Origin: PALSA-693 sp963702305
GTDB taxonomy: Bacteria > Actinomycetota > Acidimicrobiia > Acidimicrobiales > Palsa-688
Direction of reading: 5' to 3'
Assembly: GCA_963702305.1 (NCBI GenBank)
Contig: CAVPBX010000003.1
Location: 124,001-188,000, forward strand
Length of the DNA: 64,000 nucleotides
Shown here: piece after piece, positions 10,137 to 17,863 of the stretch
Layout: the number at the start of each line of letters is the position of its first letter
Numbering within the stretch: position 1 is the stretch's first letter
Notes under the pieces: generated by a model
The model's database searches: none
What the model was told of the DNA's origin: nothing
What the model saw: only the letters and a program-made list of their open reading frames with translations
Program-made: the position numbers and the translations under genes

Positions 10137-10355
10137 TTACGGCCGTTCGTACCGAATCGGGGGTGGGGCGCCGGGCGGTGGTGGAGGCTGTTGGATGACG
10201 GTGGTCGGCGGCGCGCTGGCTGGTCGCTGGTGGAGTTCTCGCCGCAGGGTGACGATCTCGTTGGCGAGTGCGATCGGGTCGCGGGAGAACTCTTCGAGGA
10301 CTTCCCGAACTGCAGGGTCGATGGGAACAATGTCGGATTGCTCGTCGGCGGGCAT
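10137..10355 (-). CDS. Small hypothetical protein with proline-rich tail
   Basis: A 72-residue open frame starting MPADEQSDIVPIDPAVREV. The first 45 residues look like a short acidic helical segment (LEEFSRDPIALANEIVTLRREL), the remainder is disordered and proline rich (PPPPPGAPPPIRY). There is no clear ribosome-binding site. It is kept because the amphipathic helix pattern and third-position GC bias look coding and no competing frame does better. No function is proposed. Confidence 0.4.
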   Translation of the reverse strand: MPADEQSDIVPIDPAVREVLEEFSRDPIALANEIVTLRRELHQRPASAPPTTVIQQPPPPPGAPPPIRYERP

Positions 10356-10417
10356 AGGACAGCAAGGTACAGGTCAGATATTCCCGAATCACGTAGACAG
10401 ACCGCAGAGGAGGGTCC

Positions 10418-11134
10418 TCACCGACTCAGCGGCTTGGGGCGTCGACGCCCGTTAGCGACAACGGGCGGCTTGCTTTGGCCGGGCGATTTCGTGGGACGGG
10501 TGCGCCGGCGGTCGGTGAGTGAGGAGAGGTGTTCGAGCATCGTGTCGAGAGCGGCCTCAAGCGGCGCAGTGTCTCGACGGACTTGAGTGAGAACCAAGCC
10601 CCCTTGGAGGGCGGCGAGTAGCGCGGTGGCGAGCCGGTCGGGGTCGGCGCTTCGTCGTAGATCGCCGCGCATGTGCATGGTTCGCAGCCCGTCTCTGATC
10701 GGGGTCTCCCATTGGTCGAAGCCGTCCGATAGGTCGCTTCGGCAGTCGGGGCGGGCCTCGGCGAGCTCGCCGGTCAGGGAGATGAGTGGGCAGCCGCCCT
10801 TGCAGTCGGCCCGGCGCTGGTGTTCGACGATGAGGTCGCGCCAGGCTCGCAGGGCGTCGAGGCTGTCGAGGCTGCTGAGAAGGGGTTGCTGGTTCGCAAG
10901 GACGGTCTGGGTCTGGTAGGCGATCACAGCGCGCACCAGAGTCTTCTTGTCGCCGAAGTAGTGGTACAGCTGCGAGGCGTTCACTCCGGCGGCTGTTTGG
11001 ATGTCCTCCCAGCTGGTGCCGGCGACACCGCGTTCGAGCATCAACATCGCCGCGGCAGTCACGATCCGGTCGCGCGTCGCTCGGCCCTTGGCCGTGAACA
11101 CCTTGGGCTCGGTATCGGCGTCGCTGCGGATCAT
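10418..11134 (-). CDS. TetR/AcrR family transcriptional regulator
   Basis: A 238-residue regulator. The N-terminal helix-turn-helix reads TRDRIVTAAAMLMLERG, then TSWEDIQTAAGVNASQLYHYF, the standard TetR recognition helix, followed by GDKKTLVRAVI. The effector domain contains CKGGCPLISLTGELAE, the pattern of the C-terminal family found in YxaF/LmrA-like regulators. The C-terminus adds a basic tail (RRRTRPTKSPGQ). It is divergent from the carboxymuconolactone-decarboxylase-family gene, and the shared intergenic region carries a long imperfect dyad over the putative -10 element, so it probably represses that gene and itself. Confidence 0.85.
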   Translation of the reverse strand: MIRSDADTEPKVFTAKGRATRDRIVTAAAMLMLERGVAGTSWEDIQTAAGVNASQLYHYFGDKKTLVRAVIAYQTQTVLANQQPLLSSLDSLDALRAWRDLIVEHQRRADCKGGCPLISLTGELAEARPDCRSDLSDGFDQWETPIRDGLRTMHMRGDLRRSADPDRLATALLAALQGGLVLTQVRRDTAPLEAALDTMLEHLSSLTDRRRTRPTKSPGQSKPPVVANGRRRPKPLSR

Positions 11135-11164
11135 TGGTCCAGCGTAGCGCGCCCAAGCCAGGAT

Positions 11165-11220
11165 TTTGGAGTTGACACTTCAGAATCGATGTGCTCATAC
11201 TGGAGTGCACGCTTCAAAAC
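11165..11220 (+). promoter_or_regulatory. Promoter with overlapping 20-bp inverted repeat, candidate TetR operator
   Basis: TTGACA at 11173-11178 and CATACT at 11197-11202, separated by 18 bases, form a plausible plus-strand promoter for the downstream gene. An imperfect dyad flanks it: arms 11165-11184 and 11201-11220 match at 14 of 20 positions when one is inverted, with best agreement at the outer ends (TTTTGGAG against CTTCAAAA) and at the inner ends (CACTTCAG against CTGGAGTG). The position between divergent genes suggests it is the operator of the adjacent TetR protein. Confidence 0.5.
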
Positions 11221-11236
11221 TCTGAGAGGTGGAACC

Positions 11237-11617
11237 ATGACACAAGAGTTGACACGGGACAAAAGCCCGAGCGGCGCATCGATCCGTCAGCGGGTGTTTC
11301 CTGATGCGAGCGCTCAGCAGACGGCACCAGGCGATCCGTTTCTGGCGCCGTTCTTCGAGACCGCCATCGAGCACGTCTGGGGTGGAGTGTGGAATCGGCC
11401 GGGTCTGGAGCTGAAATACCGCAGCCTGGTGGTGGTGTCGGTGCTCGCCGCCACCGGGCACAAGGAGGAGCTCAAGGCGCACTTACGAGGCGCGCTGAAC
11501 CTCGGGTGGACCGTGGACGAGCTGCGTGAAGCGCTGCTCCAGATAGGCGGCTATGCGGGATTTTCGGCAGCTCACGAGGCGCTCGACGTGCTGAGTGACA
11601 TCGTCAGATCGGGCTGA
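11237..11617 (+). CDS. Carboxymuconolactone decarboxylase (AhpD-like) family protein
   Basis: A 126-residue single-domain protein of the CMD/AhpD superfamily. The helical core is present: LELKYRSLVVVSVLAATGH, followed by ELKAHLRGALNLGWTVDELREAL and GYAGFSAAHEAL. The conserved E-L-K-x-H-x-x-x-A pattern and the GYAGFP-like ending match gamma-carboxymuconolactone decarboxylase more than AhpD, because the AhpD C-x-x-C is missing. ATG 11237 follows GAGAGGTGG. It probably belongs to a small aromatic or lactone degradation function controlled by the divergent TetR gene. Its last 14 bases overlap the convergent second TetR gene. Confidence 0.8.
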   Translation: MTQELTRDKSPSGASIRQRVFPDASAQQTAPGDPFLAPFFETAIEHVWGGVWNRPGLELKYRSLVVVSVLAATGHKEELKAHLRGALNLGWTVDELREALLQIGGYAGFSAAHEALDVLSDIVRSG

Positions 11618-12212
11618 GATCGAAGTCCGGGCCAGCCTCCGGACCTCCGCTCGCGGCCACAAGCCCCGGCCAGGCCAGGGTCAAGAGCCGGTCTGCGGCA
11701 CCTGGGGTGGTCCGTCGATGGCCAATGAGCAAGCGGATCCACAGCGGTGCGAACAAGAGGTCGAGCGCATCGTCGATGTCCAGATCGGACCTCAGCTCTC
11801 CCGTCTCGACCCCTCTCGCGAGCGTGGCCGCGCCGCGTGCCCGGCGGTACGCGAAAAACCGCTTTCGGAAGTCCTCGGCCAGCTCCGGATCCCCCTGGGC
11901 ATCAGCGACGAGCTCCCGGATGAGCTCGCCGTTGCGGGAAGCGAACATCCGGGCAACCCGGCGCATCTGGACGCGGATCGCTTCATACGTTGACTCCGGT
12001 AGCTCAGCCGGGTCGGGGTCGGTCAGCTCGATGAGCGCGTCCATGATGACTGCGGACTTCGACGGCCACCACCGGTAGATGGTCTGCTTGCCCACGCCGG
12101 CCGCCGCGGCGATCTCATCGACGCTAACCGCGTGGGGGCCCAGTTCGCAGACAAGGTCCCGAGCGCTGTCCAACACCCGGCGTCGGGCCGCTTCGTCTCT
12201 GGTACGGGCCAT
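11604..12212 (-). CDS. TetR family transcriptional regulator
   Basis: About 202 residues. The helix-turn-helix reads RRVLDSARDLVCELG, VDEIAAAAGVGKQTIYRWW and PSKSAVIMDAL, a textbook TetR domain. The C-terminal half (RGVETGELRSDLDIDDAL, then a helix around LFAPLWIRLLIGH) matches the TetR_C_11-like effector domains. ATG 12212 is preferred; an upstream ATG at 12272 would put the first operator copy inside the gene. It is divergent from the SDR gene and two near-identical dyads lie between them, which strongly suggests local control. Confidence 0.85.
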   Translation of the reverse strand: MARTRDEAARRRVLDSARDLVCELGPHAVSVDEIAAAAGVGKQTIYRWWPSKSAVIMDALIELTDPDPAELPESTYEAIRVQMRRVARMFASRNGELIRELVADAQGDPELAEDFRKRFFAYRRARGAATLARGVETGELRSDLDIDDALDLLFAPLWIRLLIGHRRTTPGAADRLLTLAWPGLVAASGGPEAGPDFDLSPI

Positions 12213-12244
12213 CCAATTCACTCTACCGAGCCAGACGGGAATAC

Positions 12245-12290
12245 GAGACCGAAAGTCTCTGTTCATAGTCATATCGAGACCGAGGGTCTT
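12245..12290. promoter_or_regulatory. Two tandem dyads, candidate TetR operators
   Basis: GAGACCGAAAGTCTC at 12245-12259 is a 5-5-5 perfect dyad, and GAGACCGAGGGTCTT at 12276-12290 repeats it with a single changed arm base. The copies are 31 bp apart, three helical turns, and both lie in the divergent space between the TetR gene and the SDR gene. Two dimers bound on one DNA face is the usual arrangement for TetR repressors of this type. Confidence 0.6.
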
Positions 12291-12328
12291 GGTACTTGAG
12301 AGCGGGTCGTCCCCGATAGGAGGCTTCG

Positions 12329-13075
12329 GTGCCTGATCTAACCGGAAAGACAGCCCTGGTGACCGGTGCCACCAGCGGCATCGGCCGAGCCACCGCGCTG
12401 GCCCTAGCTGCCGCCGGCGCCGCCGTGGCGGTCAGCGGCCGGGACAAGGACCGGGGCCTTCAGGTGGTGCGGGCTATCGAGGCGGCAGGGGGGTCTGCGG
12501 TCTTTGTGCACGCCGACCTGTCGGACGCTGATTCGGCGTCCGACCTGGCCGTCCGGGCCAACGAGGCCCTGGGCGGGCGGGTTGACATCTTGGTGAACAA
12601 TGCCGGGATCTTCCCCTTCGGCCCAACCGAATCGTTCGCCGAGAAGGCCTTCGATGCCGTCTATGCCCTGAATGTGAAAGCTCCGTGGTTCTTGGTCGCT
12701 GCGCTCGCCCCGGCCATGGTGGTGAGGGGAAGCGGGGCGATCGTGAATGTGAGCACCATGGTCGCCGGGTTTGGAGTTTCGGGGATGGCGCTCTACGGCT
12801 CTAGCAAGGCCGCCCTCGAACTGCTGACCAAGTCGTGGGCGGCCGAATACGGGCCCAAAGGCGTGCGAGTCAACGGCGTGAGTCCCGGCCCGACACGGAC
12901 GGAAGGTACGGCCGAGATGGGCGATGCCCTCGACGAACTGGCCTCCCTTGGCCCGGCCGGGCGGCCGGCGGCCGCGGAGGAGATCGCCGTTGCCGTCGTG
13001 TTCCTGTCCAGCGACGAAGCCAGCTTCGTTCACGGCGCCGTTCTGCCCGTCGATGGTGGCCGCGCCGCCACTTGA
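12329..13075 (+). CDS. SDR family NAD(P)-dependent oxidoreductase
   Basis: A 248-residue classical short-chain dehydrogenase. It has the cofactor loop TGATSGIG at residues 12-19, NNAG near residue 90, the catalytic YGSSK (Tyr and Lys), and SPGPTRTEG after the active site. The Arg in SGRDKDR after strand 2 suggests NADP preference. The usual catalytic Ser is represented by S in NVSTMVAG. GTG 12329 follows a strong TAGGAGG. The gene is probably a two-gene operon with the crotonase-family gene 86 bases downstream, under the divergent TetR regulator. Confidence 0.88.
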   Translation: MPDLTGKTALVTGATSGIGRATALALAAAGAAVAVSGRDKDRGLQVVRAIEAAGGSAVFVHADLSDADSASDLAVRANEALGGRVDILVNNAGIFPFGPTESFAEKAFDAVYALNVKAPWFLVAALAPAMVVRGSGAIVNVSTMVAGFGVSGMALYGSSKAALELLTKSWAAEYGPKGVRVNGVSPGPTRTEGTAEMGDALDELASLGPAGRPAAAEEIAVAVVFLSSDEASFVHGAVLPVDGGRAAT

Positions 13076-13161
13076 CCCCCTGCCATGTTGCGACGCTCCC
13101 CGTTCCGCCGCTCTGCCAACCGAATATCTACGTTTTAGCCGAAGAAGAAAAGGAGACAGCC

Positions 13162-13932
13162 ATGGCCGCACAGGCCTCCCAACCCGACTACTTCACCAAG
13201 TATGAGAACCTTCACATGGAACGCACACCCTCGGGGGTGCTCACCCTTCGGTTCCACACCAACGGTGGTCCGATCACCTTCACCGGCACCACCCACCACC
13301 ACCTGCCCAAGGCCCTGGCCGAGATCGGGGACGACCGGGACAACAGAGTCCTCGTCATTACCGGGACCGGCGACAACTTCATGGACGACATCGACGGGAA
13401 CTCCCTGGGAGAGATCTTCAAGCCGGCCGAGTGGGACAAGATCTACTGGGAGGGACGGCGCGTCCTGCAGCGGCTGCTGGAGCTGGAGACCCCGATCATT
13501 GCCGCGGTCAACGGCCCAGCCAGTGTGCATTCCGAGTACGCCCTACTAGCCGACATCGTGGTGGCCTCCGACGACGCCACCTTCATGGACAAGCCCCACC
13601 TCGGATTCAACATCGTTCCCGGAGACGGCATCCATGTCATCTACGAGGAACTGCTCGGCGTCAACCGAGCGCGATACTTCGCTCTGACCCAGCAGCAGCT
13701 CACCGCAGCCGACGCCGAGCGCCTCGGGCTCGTCAACGAGATCGTGGCCAAGGACAACGTGTACTCCCGGGCCATGGAGCTTGCGGAGCAACTTGCTTCC
13801 CGCCCGCAGCTGTTCCTGCGCTACAGCACGATCGCCCTACGCCAGCGGCTGCTCGCTCGGCTCAACGAAGGCACCGCCTTGGGCATGGCACTCGAAGGGC
13901 TCACCGCCGCCGATCTGGCCTACCAGGGCTGA
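13162..13932 (+). CDS. Crotonase (enoyl-CoA hydratase/isomerase) superfamily protein
   Basis: A 256-residue crotonase-fold enzyme. Visible blocks are VLVITGTGDNFMDDID, ETPIIAAVNGPASVHSEYAL and DDATFMDKPHLGFNIVPGDG, followed by a C-terminal helical part. In place of the usual oxyanion-hole GGG it has the unusual PASVHSEYALLADIV context and a His-Asp pair around H-S and P-G-D-G, which recalls 6-oxocamphor hydrolase (a C-C bond hydrolase) rather than a standard hydratase. That assignment is a suggestion only. ATG 13162 follows AAAGGAG. It is co-directional with the SDR gene and the pair may process a cyclic ketone or CoA substrate. Confidence 0.75.
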   Translation: MAAQASQPDYFTKYENLHMERTPSGVLTLRFHTNGGPITFTGTTHHHLPKALAEIGDDRDNRVLVITGTGDNFMDDIDGNSLGEIFKPAEWDKIYWEGRRVLQRLLELETPIIAAVNGPASVHSEYALLADIVVASDDATFMDKPHLGFNIVPGDGIHVIYEELLGVNRARYFALTQQQLTAADAERLGLVNEIVAKDNVYSRAMELAEQLASRPQLFLRYSTIALRQRLLARLNEGTALGMALEGLTAADLAYQG

Positions 13933-14019
13933 CTTCCCTGTGGCTACCGCGTGGCAACCGCGGACCGCTACACGACCTGGAGGCCCATCCGCCGCAACGC
14001 TGTGACCAGCACTTTTTCG

Positions 14020-14093
14020 TGGAGACGATGGGACTCGAACCCACGACCCCCTGCTTGCAAAGCAGGTGCTCTAGCCAGCTGAGCTACGTCCCG
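14020..14093 (-). tRNA. tRNA-Ala (anticodon TGC)
   Basis: Read on the minus strand the gene has D-stem GCTC/GAGC, anticodon stem CCTGC/GCAGG with loop TTTGCAA (anticodon TGC, alanine), a five-base variable region, and T-arm GTGGG-TTCGAGT-CCCAT. The 3' acceptor strand CGTCTCC plus A73 pairs with GGGACG, but the first pair is C1:C72, which is not possible in a normal tRNA. One additional G in the G-run at 14090-14092 would give a perfect GGGGACG acceptor, so a one-base deletion in the sequence is likely. CCA is not encoded. Confidence 0.9.
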
Positions 14094-14159
14094 CGCTTCG
14101 GCGCCGACGGCCAAGTCTATTCCAAACCGGCGTTTGCGGCCGGGCGCGCCGGGCCGAGC

Positions 14160-15263
14160 TCAGAGATAGCGGCTGTCGCCGTCGGGATGACGGTGGGCGG
14201 TAACAGGTTCCAGGTCACCGCAGGATCGGAAGAGCTCGGCCAAGGTCGCCTCGCCCGAGGGCACCGGCGCCACCCCGTCAAGCCACGCCTCCGCCTCCAC
14301 CCGGCTGAACGGTCGAAACTGCACGTCAGCCAGACAACGCCCGGGTCGGACCACCGCCGGGTGCAGGCCTCGCATCGGCTCGTTGGTGGTGATCAGGAGC
14401 AGCACCCGCAGGCCGTGGCCGAGGATCCCGTCGGTCAGGTTGAGCAGCCGGCCCATCGAGGCCCCGGCGTCGACCCGGGCGTCGGCGCGGATGAGCTCGT
14501 CGGCGTCCTCGACGATGAGCACCTTCCATCGACTGGTACTCAACGACCTCAGATCCCACAGGTCCTCGTCGGCAACCACGTGCATGAGGTACTCGGGCGA
14601 TCCGAAGAACGCCTCGGGGTCCAGCACGAAATGGATGTCGGCCCACTCCCGCCACTCGTGGGCGAGGGAGCGGATGGCGGTGGTCTTGCCGGTGCCCGGC
14701 TCCCCGTACCAGAGGAGAAGGCGGCCGCCGTGCTCGGGCGGCGTCGGGAGGGTGATCAGCTTCGTCAGCGCCGCGCCCACCTCGCTGGGGTAGTTGGGGG
14801 CGATCGAATCCCAGGTCGGCGTATCGACCCAACGGCGGTGACGGTTGGGCGACCCCCCGTTTCCGACCGTCCACATGGTCAGCCGGGCCTTGCCGTCGGA
14901 TCCCTGCGCCGGCGGGACAGCTCGCCGTACTGCGGCCATCACCTCGTCCGCCAGGTCGGCGGTCCTCGCCGTGATCATCACCTGGACCTCGGGCCGGCGG
15001 GTCGTGAGGACCAGGTGCAGCGACCAGTCGTGACCCACGAGGAGCCGCTGGCAGTCGCCATTGTCGTGGACGAGTTCGCGGGCCAGCACGGCGCCGTCCG
15101 GGGCCAGCCCGTCGATGCTGTGCACGTCGGCGAAAAACGCCTGACGGGCGAACGGCTGCCCCCCCTCGAGGAAGCGCAGGGTGGCCAGATCGATCAGGCG
15201 CGCGGCCAGGCCGCGGTCGCTCAACGGCCAGATGGCCTGGGGGACGTTGAGTCCGTCGGGCAT
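14160..15263 (-). CDS. AAA ATPase with N-terminal DUF5925
   Basis: A 367-residue protein. The N-terminal 150 residues (LIDLATLRFLEGGQPFARQ and beta-rich sequence to about residue 115) fit the actinobacterial DUF5925 domain. The C-terminal AAA domain has Walker A GEPGTGKTT, Walker B VLIVEDAD, sensor-1 region LLITTNEP and arginine VRPGRC. This is the architecture of a stand-alone AAA ATPase of unknown target. ATG 15263 is preferred to the TTG nine bases upstream. It lies between tRNA-Ala and a divergent lipoprotein gene. Confidence 0.8.
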   Translation of the reverse strand: MPDGLNVPQAIWPLSDRGLAARLIDLATLRFLEGGQPFARQAFFADVHSIDGLAPDGAVLARELVHDNGDCQRLLVGHDWSLHLVLTTRRPEVQVMITARTADLADEVMAAVRRAVPPAQGSDGKARLTMWTVGNGGSPNRHRRWVDTPTWDSIAPNYPSEVGAALTKLITLPTPPEHGGRLLLWYGEPGTGKTTAIRSLAHEWREWADIHFVLDPEAFFGSPEYLMHVVADEDLWDLRSLSTSRWKVLIVEDADELIRADARVDAGASMGRLLNLTDGILGHGLRVLLLITTNEPMRGLHPAVVRPGRCLADVQFRPFSRVEAEAWLDGVAPVPSGEATLAELFRSCGDLEPVTAHRHPDGDSRYL

Positions 15264-15462
15264 CGGCGTCAAGTGGTCCTACAGTTGCCGCGCACGCGGC
15301 TCAGGCTAGGTCGGGTCGGACATCGAGGCGGCGTCGACCAGGCACGGGATCGGCGACCTCCGAAGGCCGACCGGCCTGGTGGCGCCGCCGGCTGGCCCCC
15401 TCGCCCGCCTGAGCCGCCTACGATCCGCGTCCGGACCTCTACAACGAGGAAGAGTAGAGCCG

Positions 15463-16254
15463 GTGAACGGCCGACAGTTGCGAGATCGAGGGGCGGTGAA
15501 CGTTGGCACCGCCGGACTGCTGGCGCTCGTCGTCGCCCTCGGCGCGTGCGGATCCTCGGGCCGGCATGCGGCGCCGACCACCACGCCCACCACCGCTCAC
15601 ACCACGGCGACAACCGCACCCCTGACGACGGTGCCCGGCATTCAGACGAGTGGGCCCCGCACCGTGCTCAGTCCGATCGGGCTCAACCTGCGGGCCCAGC
15701 CGGTCCGTTCGGCCCACATTCTGGGCACGGCCGCGCAGGGCGCGGTGCTCAACGTCTTGCAGCACCTGGCGCAGGGTGGCGGCTGGTTCCAGGTCAAAGG
15801 GGCGACCCACACGGGATGGATCATCGACAGCCGCACCCTCAGCGCCCCGGGGTTGTTCCGGTCCTACGCCTCGGCCCAGTTCACGGTCCTGTACCCGTCG
15901 ACTTGGACGGCCAGCGCGTCACCACCCGGCACGGTGACGTTCCGAGCCGGGCCGGGCACCGAAAGCATCGTGGTGCGAACCGCTACGACGGTCGCCCAGC
16001 TCGGCACCGGCCGAGCGGCTTACGGCGAGGTCAGCTCGCAGACGGTGGTGGCCTGCGGGATCACCGAGGACCTACACACCTACGCCGCGACGGGGGCGGC
16101 CCAGCCGGCTTCCTACCTGGCGCAGCTCCGGGTGGGGCTCGACGCCCATCACGCCCTCGGCATCGACGCCAACTTGACGGACACGTCGCAGTTGCAGGTC
16201 GTGCGGGACTTCATCAGTTCGGTGACGTTTCCCGCCCCGCAGTGCCAGGGCTGA
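15463..16254 (+). CDS. Lipoprotein with bacterial SH3 domain
   Basis: About 263 residues. The signal peptide has a basic n-region (GRQLRDRG), a hydrophobic core VGTAGLLALVVAL and lipobox LGAC. A Thr/Pro-rich linker follows, then an SH3b-like domain: GLNLRAQPVRSAHILGTAAQ, then GGGWFQVKGATHTGWI. The C-terminal 120 residues (FRSYASAQFTVLYPSTWTAS) look like a beta-rich domain resembling PsbP/MOG1-type lipoprotein modules. SH3b domains usually bind cell wall. GTG 15463 gives the better signal sequence, though GTG 15496 has the better upstream purines (GAGGGGCG). Confidence 0.75.
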   Translation: MNGRQLRDRGAVNVGTAGLLALVVALGACGSSGRHAAPTTTPTTAHTTATTAPLTTVPGIQTSGPRTVLSPIGLNLRAQPVRSAHILGTAAQGAVLNVLQHLAQGGGWFQVKGATHTGWIIDSRTLSAPGLFRSYASAQFTVLYPSTWTASASPPGTVTFRAGPGTESIVVRTATTVAQLGTGRAAYGEVSSQTVVACGITEDLHTYAATGAAQPASYLAQLRVGLDAHHALGIDANLTDTSQLQVVRDFISSVTFPAPQCQG

Positions 16255-16279
16255 GCCGGTCGCCCCTAGCATCCCGGCT

Positions 16280-17137
16280 GTGATCGCTCGCTGGGACCCG
16301 CAGCAGTATCTGCGCTACGGAAGCGAACGGGAACGCCCCTTCTCGGAGTTGTTGGCGCGGGTGGTCCACCCAGCCCCGTCCAAAGTCGTCGATCTCGGCT
16401 GCGGCCCTGGGACGACCACGGCCCACCTGCTCGAGCGCTGGCCCGACGCGCACGTGGTGGGGATTGACAACTCGGCCGAGATGATCCAGCACGCCGGGTC
16501 GCTGGAGGTGCCCGGGCGGTTGGAGTTCCGGCAGGGCGACCTCCGCGACTGGCGCCCGGACGGCCCCGTCGACATTCTCCTCTCCAGTGCCACCCTGCAG
16601 TGGGTCCCGGGTCATGAGTCGCTGTTCGGCCGGTTCGTGCAAAGCCTGGCGCCGGGCGGGATCTTCGCCTTCCAGGTGCCGGGCAATTTCGCCGAGCCCA
16701 GCCATACCCACCTCTACGAACTGGCCCGGTCGGAGAGGTGGGCGGCTCGGCTGGGCGGTTTGGTGCGACCATCGCCCGTGCTCGAGCCGGCCGCCTACTT
16801 GTCCACCATGCTCGACACGGGCGCCCAATCCGACGCGTGGGAGACCACCTACTTCCACGTCCTGCACGGCCCTGACGCCGTCCTCGAATGGGTGCGAGGT
16901 TCCGCCTTGCGCCCCTTCCTCACTGCCCTCGACGTGCCGGACGTACCCGGGGACGACGCCGCGGAGTTTCTGAGCGCCTACGCCGCGGTCCTCCGCGTCG
17001 TCTATCCCCGAGACGCTGAGGGCCGCACCATTTTCCCGTTTCGCCGGATCTTCGGCGTGGCGACGGTGCCCTTGGGGGTTCCGGCCGGCGAAGCAGGAGA
17101 AGACCAGGCTGGGGGAGAAGGAGAGGGCCAGGCTTGA
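16280..17137 (+). CDS. tam: Trans-aconitate 2-methyltransferase-like SAM methyltransferase
   Basis: A 285-residue class I methyltransferase. It begins WDPQQYLRYGSERERPFSEL, the characteristic Tam opening, followed by motif I VVDLGCGPGTTT, VVGIDNSAEMI and LSSATLQWVPGH, which match E. coli Tam. The C-terminal part with VLEWVRGSALRPFL is also the Tam pattern. Tam methylates trans-aconitate, a spontaneous aconitase by-product. The last 15 residues (GEAGEDQAGGEGEGQA) are an extra low-complexity tail. GTG 16280 starts 25 bases after the lipoprotein stop. Confidence 0.82.
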   Translation: MIARWDPQQYLRYGSERERPFSELLARVVHPAPSKVVDLGCGPGTTTAHLLERWPDAHVVGIDNSAEMIQHAGSLEVPGRLEFRQGDLRDWRPDGPVDILLSSATLQWVPGHESLFGRFVQSLAPGGIFAFQVPGNFAEPSHTHLYELARSERWAARLGGLVRPSPVLEPAAYLSTMLDTGAQSDAWETTYFHVLHGPDAVLEWVRGSALRPFLTALDVPDVPGDDAAEFLSAYAAVLRVVYPRDAEGRTIFPFRRIFGVATVPLGVPAGEAGEDQAGGEGEGQA

Positions 17138-17203
17138 GGAGACCCCTCCAATCTGTCACGATCGTCGGGAAGGGACTTCCAGGGCAGTTGGGAGAGGCGC
17201 GGC

Positions 17204-17497
17204 ATGATGGACGGAGAGCAAGTGGTGGCCGAGCAAGACGTCTCGATCCACCTACGGCAGACGCTGAGCGTCCGCATCTCGCAGCACACCACCGAGGAAT
17301 TCTGGCGGGTGCAGGTGAGCAACCCGGCGACGGCCCGGGGCTCGATGAGCACCACTGTCCCGACCGGCGACAGCTTCCTGATGAAACTCATCGAGGAGGC
17401 GGTGACCGGCCAGCAATCCGCCTGGCAGCACCTGGCCGAATGGGGTCACAGCAACCTCACCCGGCCGGCGACCGGTTTCCGGGGCGCCCTCGCCTGA
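17204..17497 (+). CDS. Hypothetical protein, 97 residues
   Basis: Not recognised. It starts MMDGEQVVAEQDVSIHLRQ after the purine tract GGGAGAGGCGG and looks like a small alpha/beta protein, with a beta segment LSVRISQHTTEEFWRVQVS and a helix FLMKLIEEAVTGQQSAWQHL. It lies between the Tam-like gene and another small gene on the same strand and probably belongs to the same transcript. Codon use is like its neighbours. Confidence 0.55.
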   Translation: MMDGEQVVAEQDVSIHLRQTLSVRISQHTTEEFWRVQVSNPATARGSMSTTVPTGDSFLMKLIEEAVTGQQSAWQHLAEWGHSNLTRPATGFRGALA

Positions 17498-17562
17498 GCC
17501 CGTCTGGCTAGCATCTGGCCCCGCCGGTCCCCGGCGCGCCCGAACCCGAGAGACGGATCCTC

Positions 17563-17841
17563 ATGCCCTCCAGCACTGTCGACGCCATTGTCCAGCAGGC
17601 GGCCAACCTGGCCAGCCAGCGGGACGGAGCCGGGGCGGTGCAGGCGTTGATTGCCGCCGCCGGCGGCGACCGGGCCGCGCTCGAATCCGCCCGTGACGAG
17701 GTGGCCGCTCAGCTCCACTCACGGGTGGACGATTGGGAGGCCACGGCCACGTTGACGCTGCTCAATCGGGCCCTGGCGAAACTGCCAAGAGTCGACCCCC
17801 TCGACTGGCGCACCCGGTGGGCCAAGCACCGCAAGCCCTAG
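17563..17841 (+). CDS. Hypothetical alpha-helical protein, 92 residues
   Basis: Not recognised. MPSSTVDAIVQQAANLASQ opens a mainly helical protein rich in Ala, containing ALIAAAGGDRAALESARDEV and ending TRWAKHRKP. The sequence resembles tetratricopeptide-like helical pairs but no repeat can be shown. It is the last plus-strand gene before the convergent saccharopine-dehydrogenase-like gene. Confidence 0.5.
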   Translation: MPSSTVDAIVQQAANLASQRDGAGAVQALIAAAGGDRAALESARDEVAAQLHSRVDDWEATATLTLLNRALAKLPRVDPLDWRTRWAKHRKP

Positions 17842-17863
17842 CCGGGCGGCCATCAGCACAGCG

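Noticed and set aside
13431..16283. A plus-strand open frame of about 950 codons
   Set aside because: It runs antisense to tRNA-Ala and the AAA ATPase and out of frame with the crotonase and lipoprotein genes. Its translation is low-complexity Arg/Pro/His, as expected for a high-GC shadow frame.
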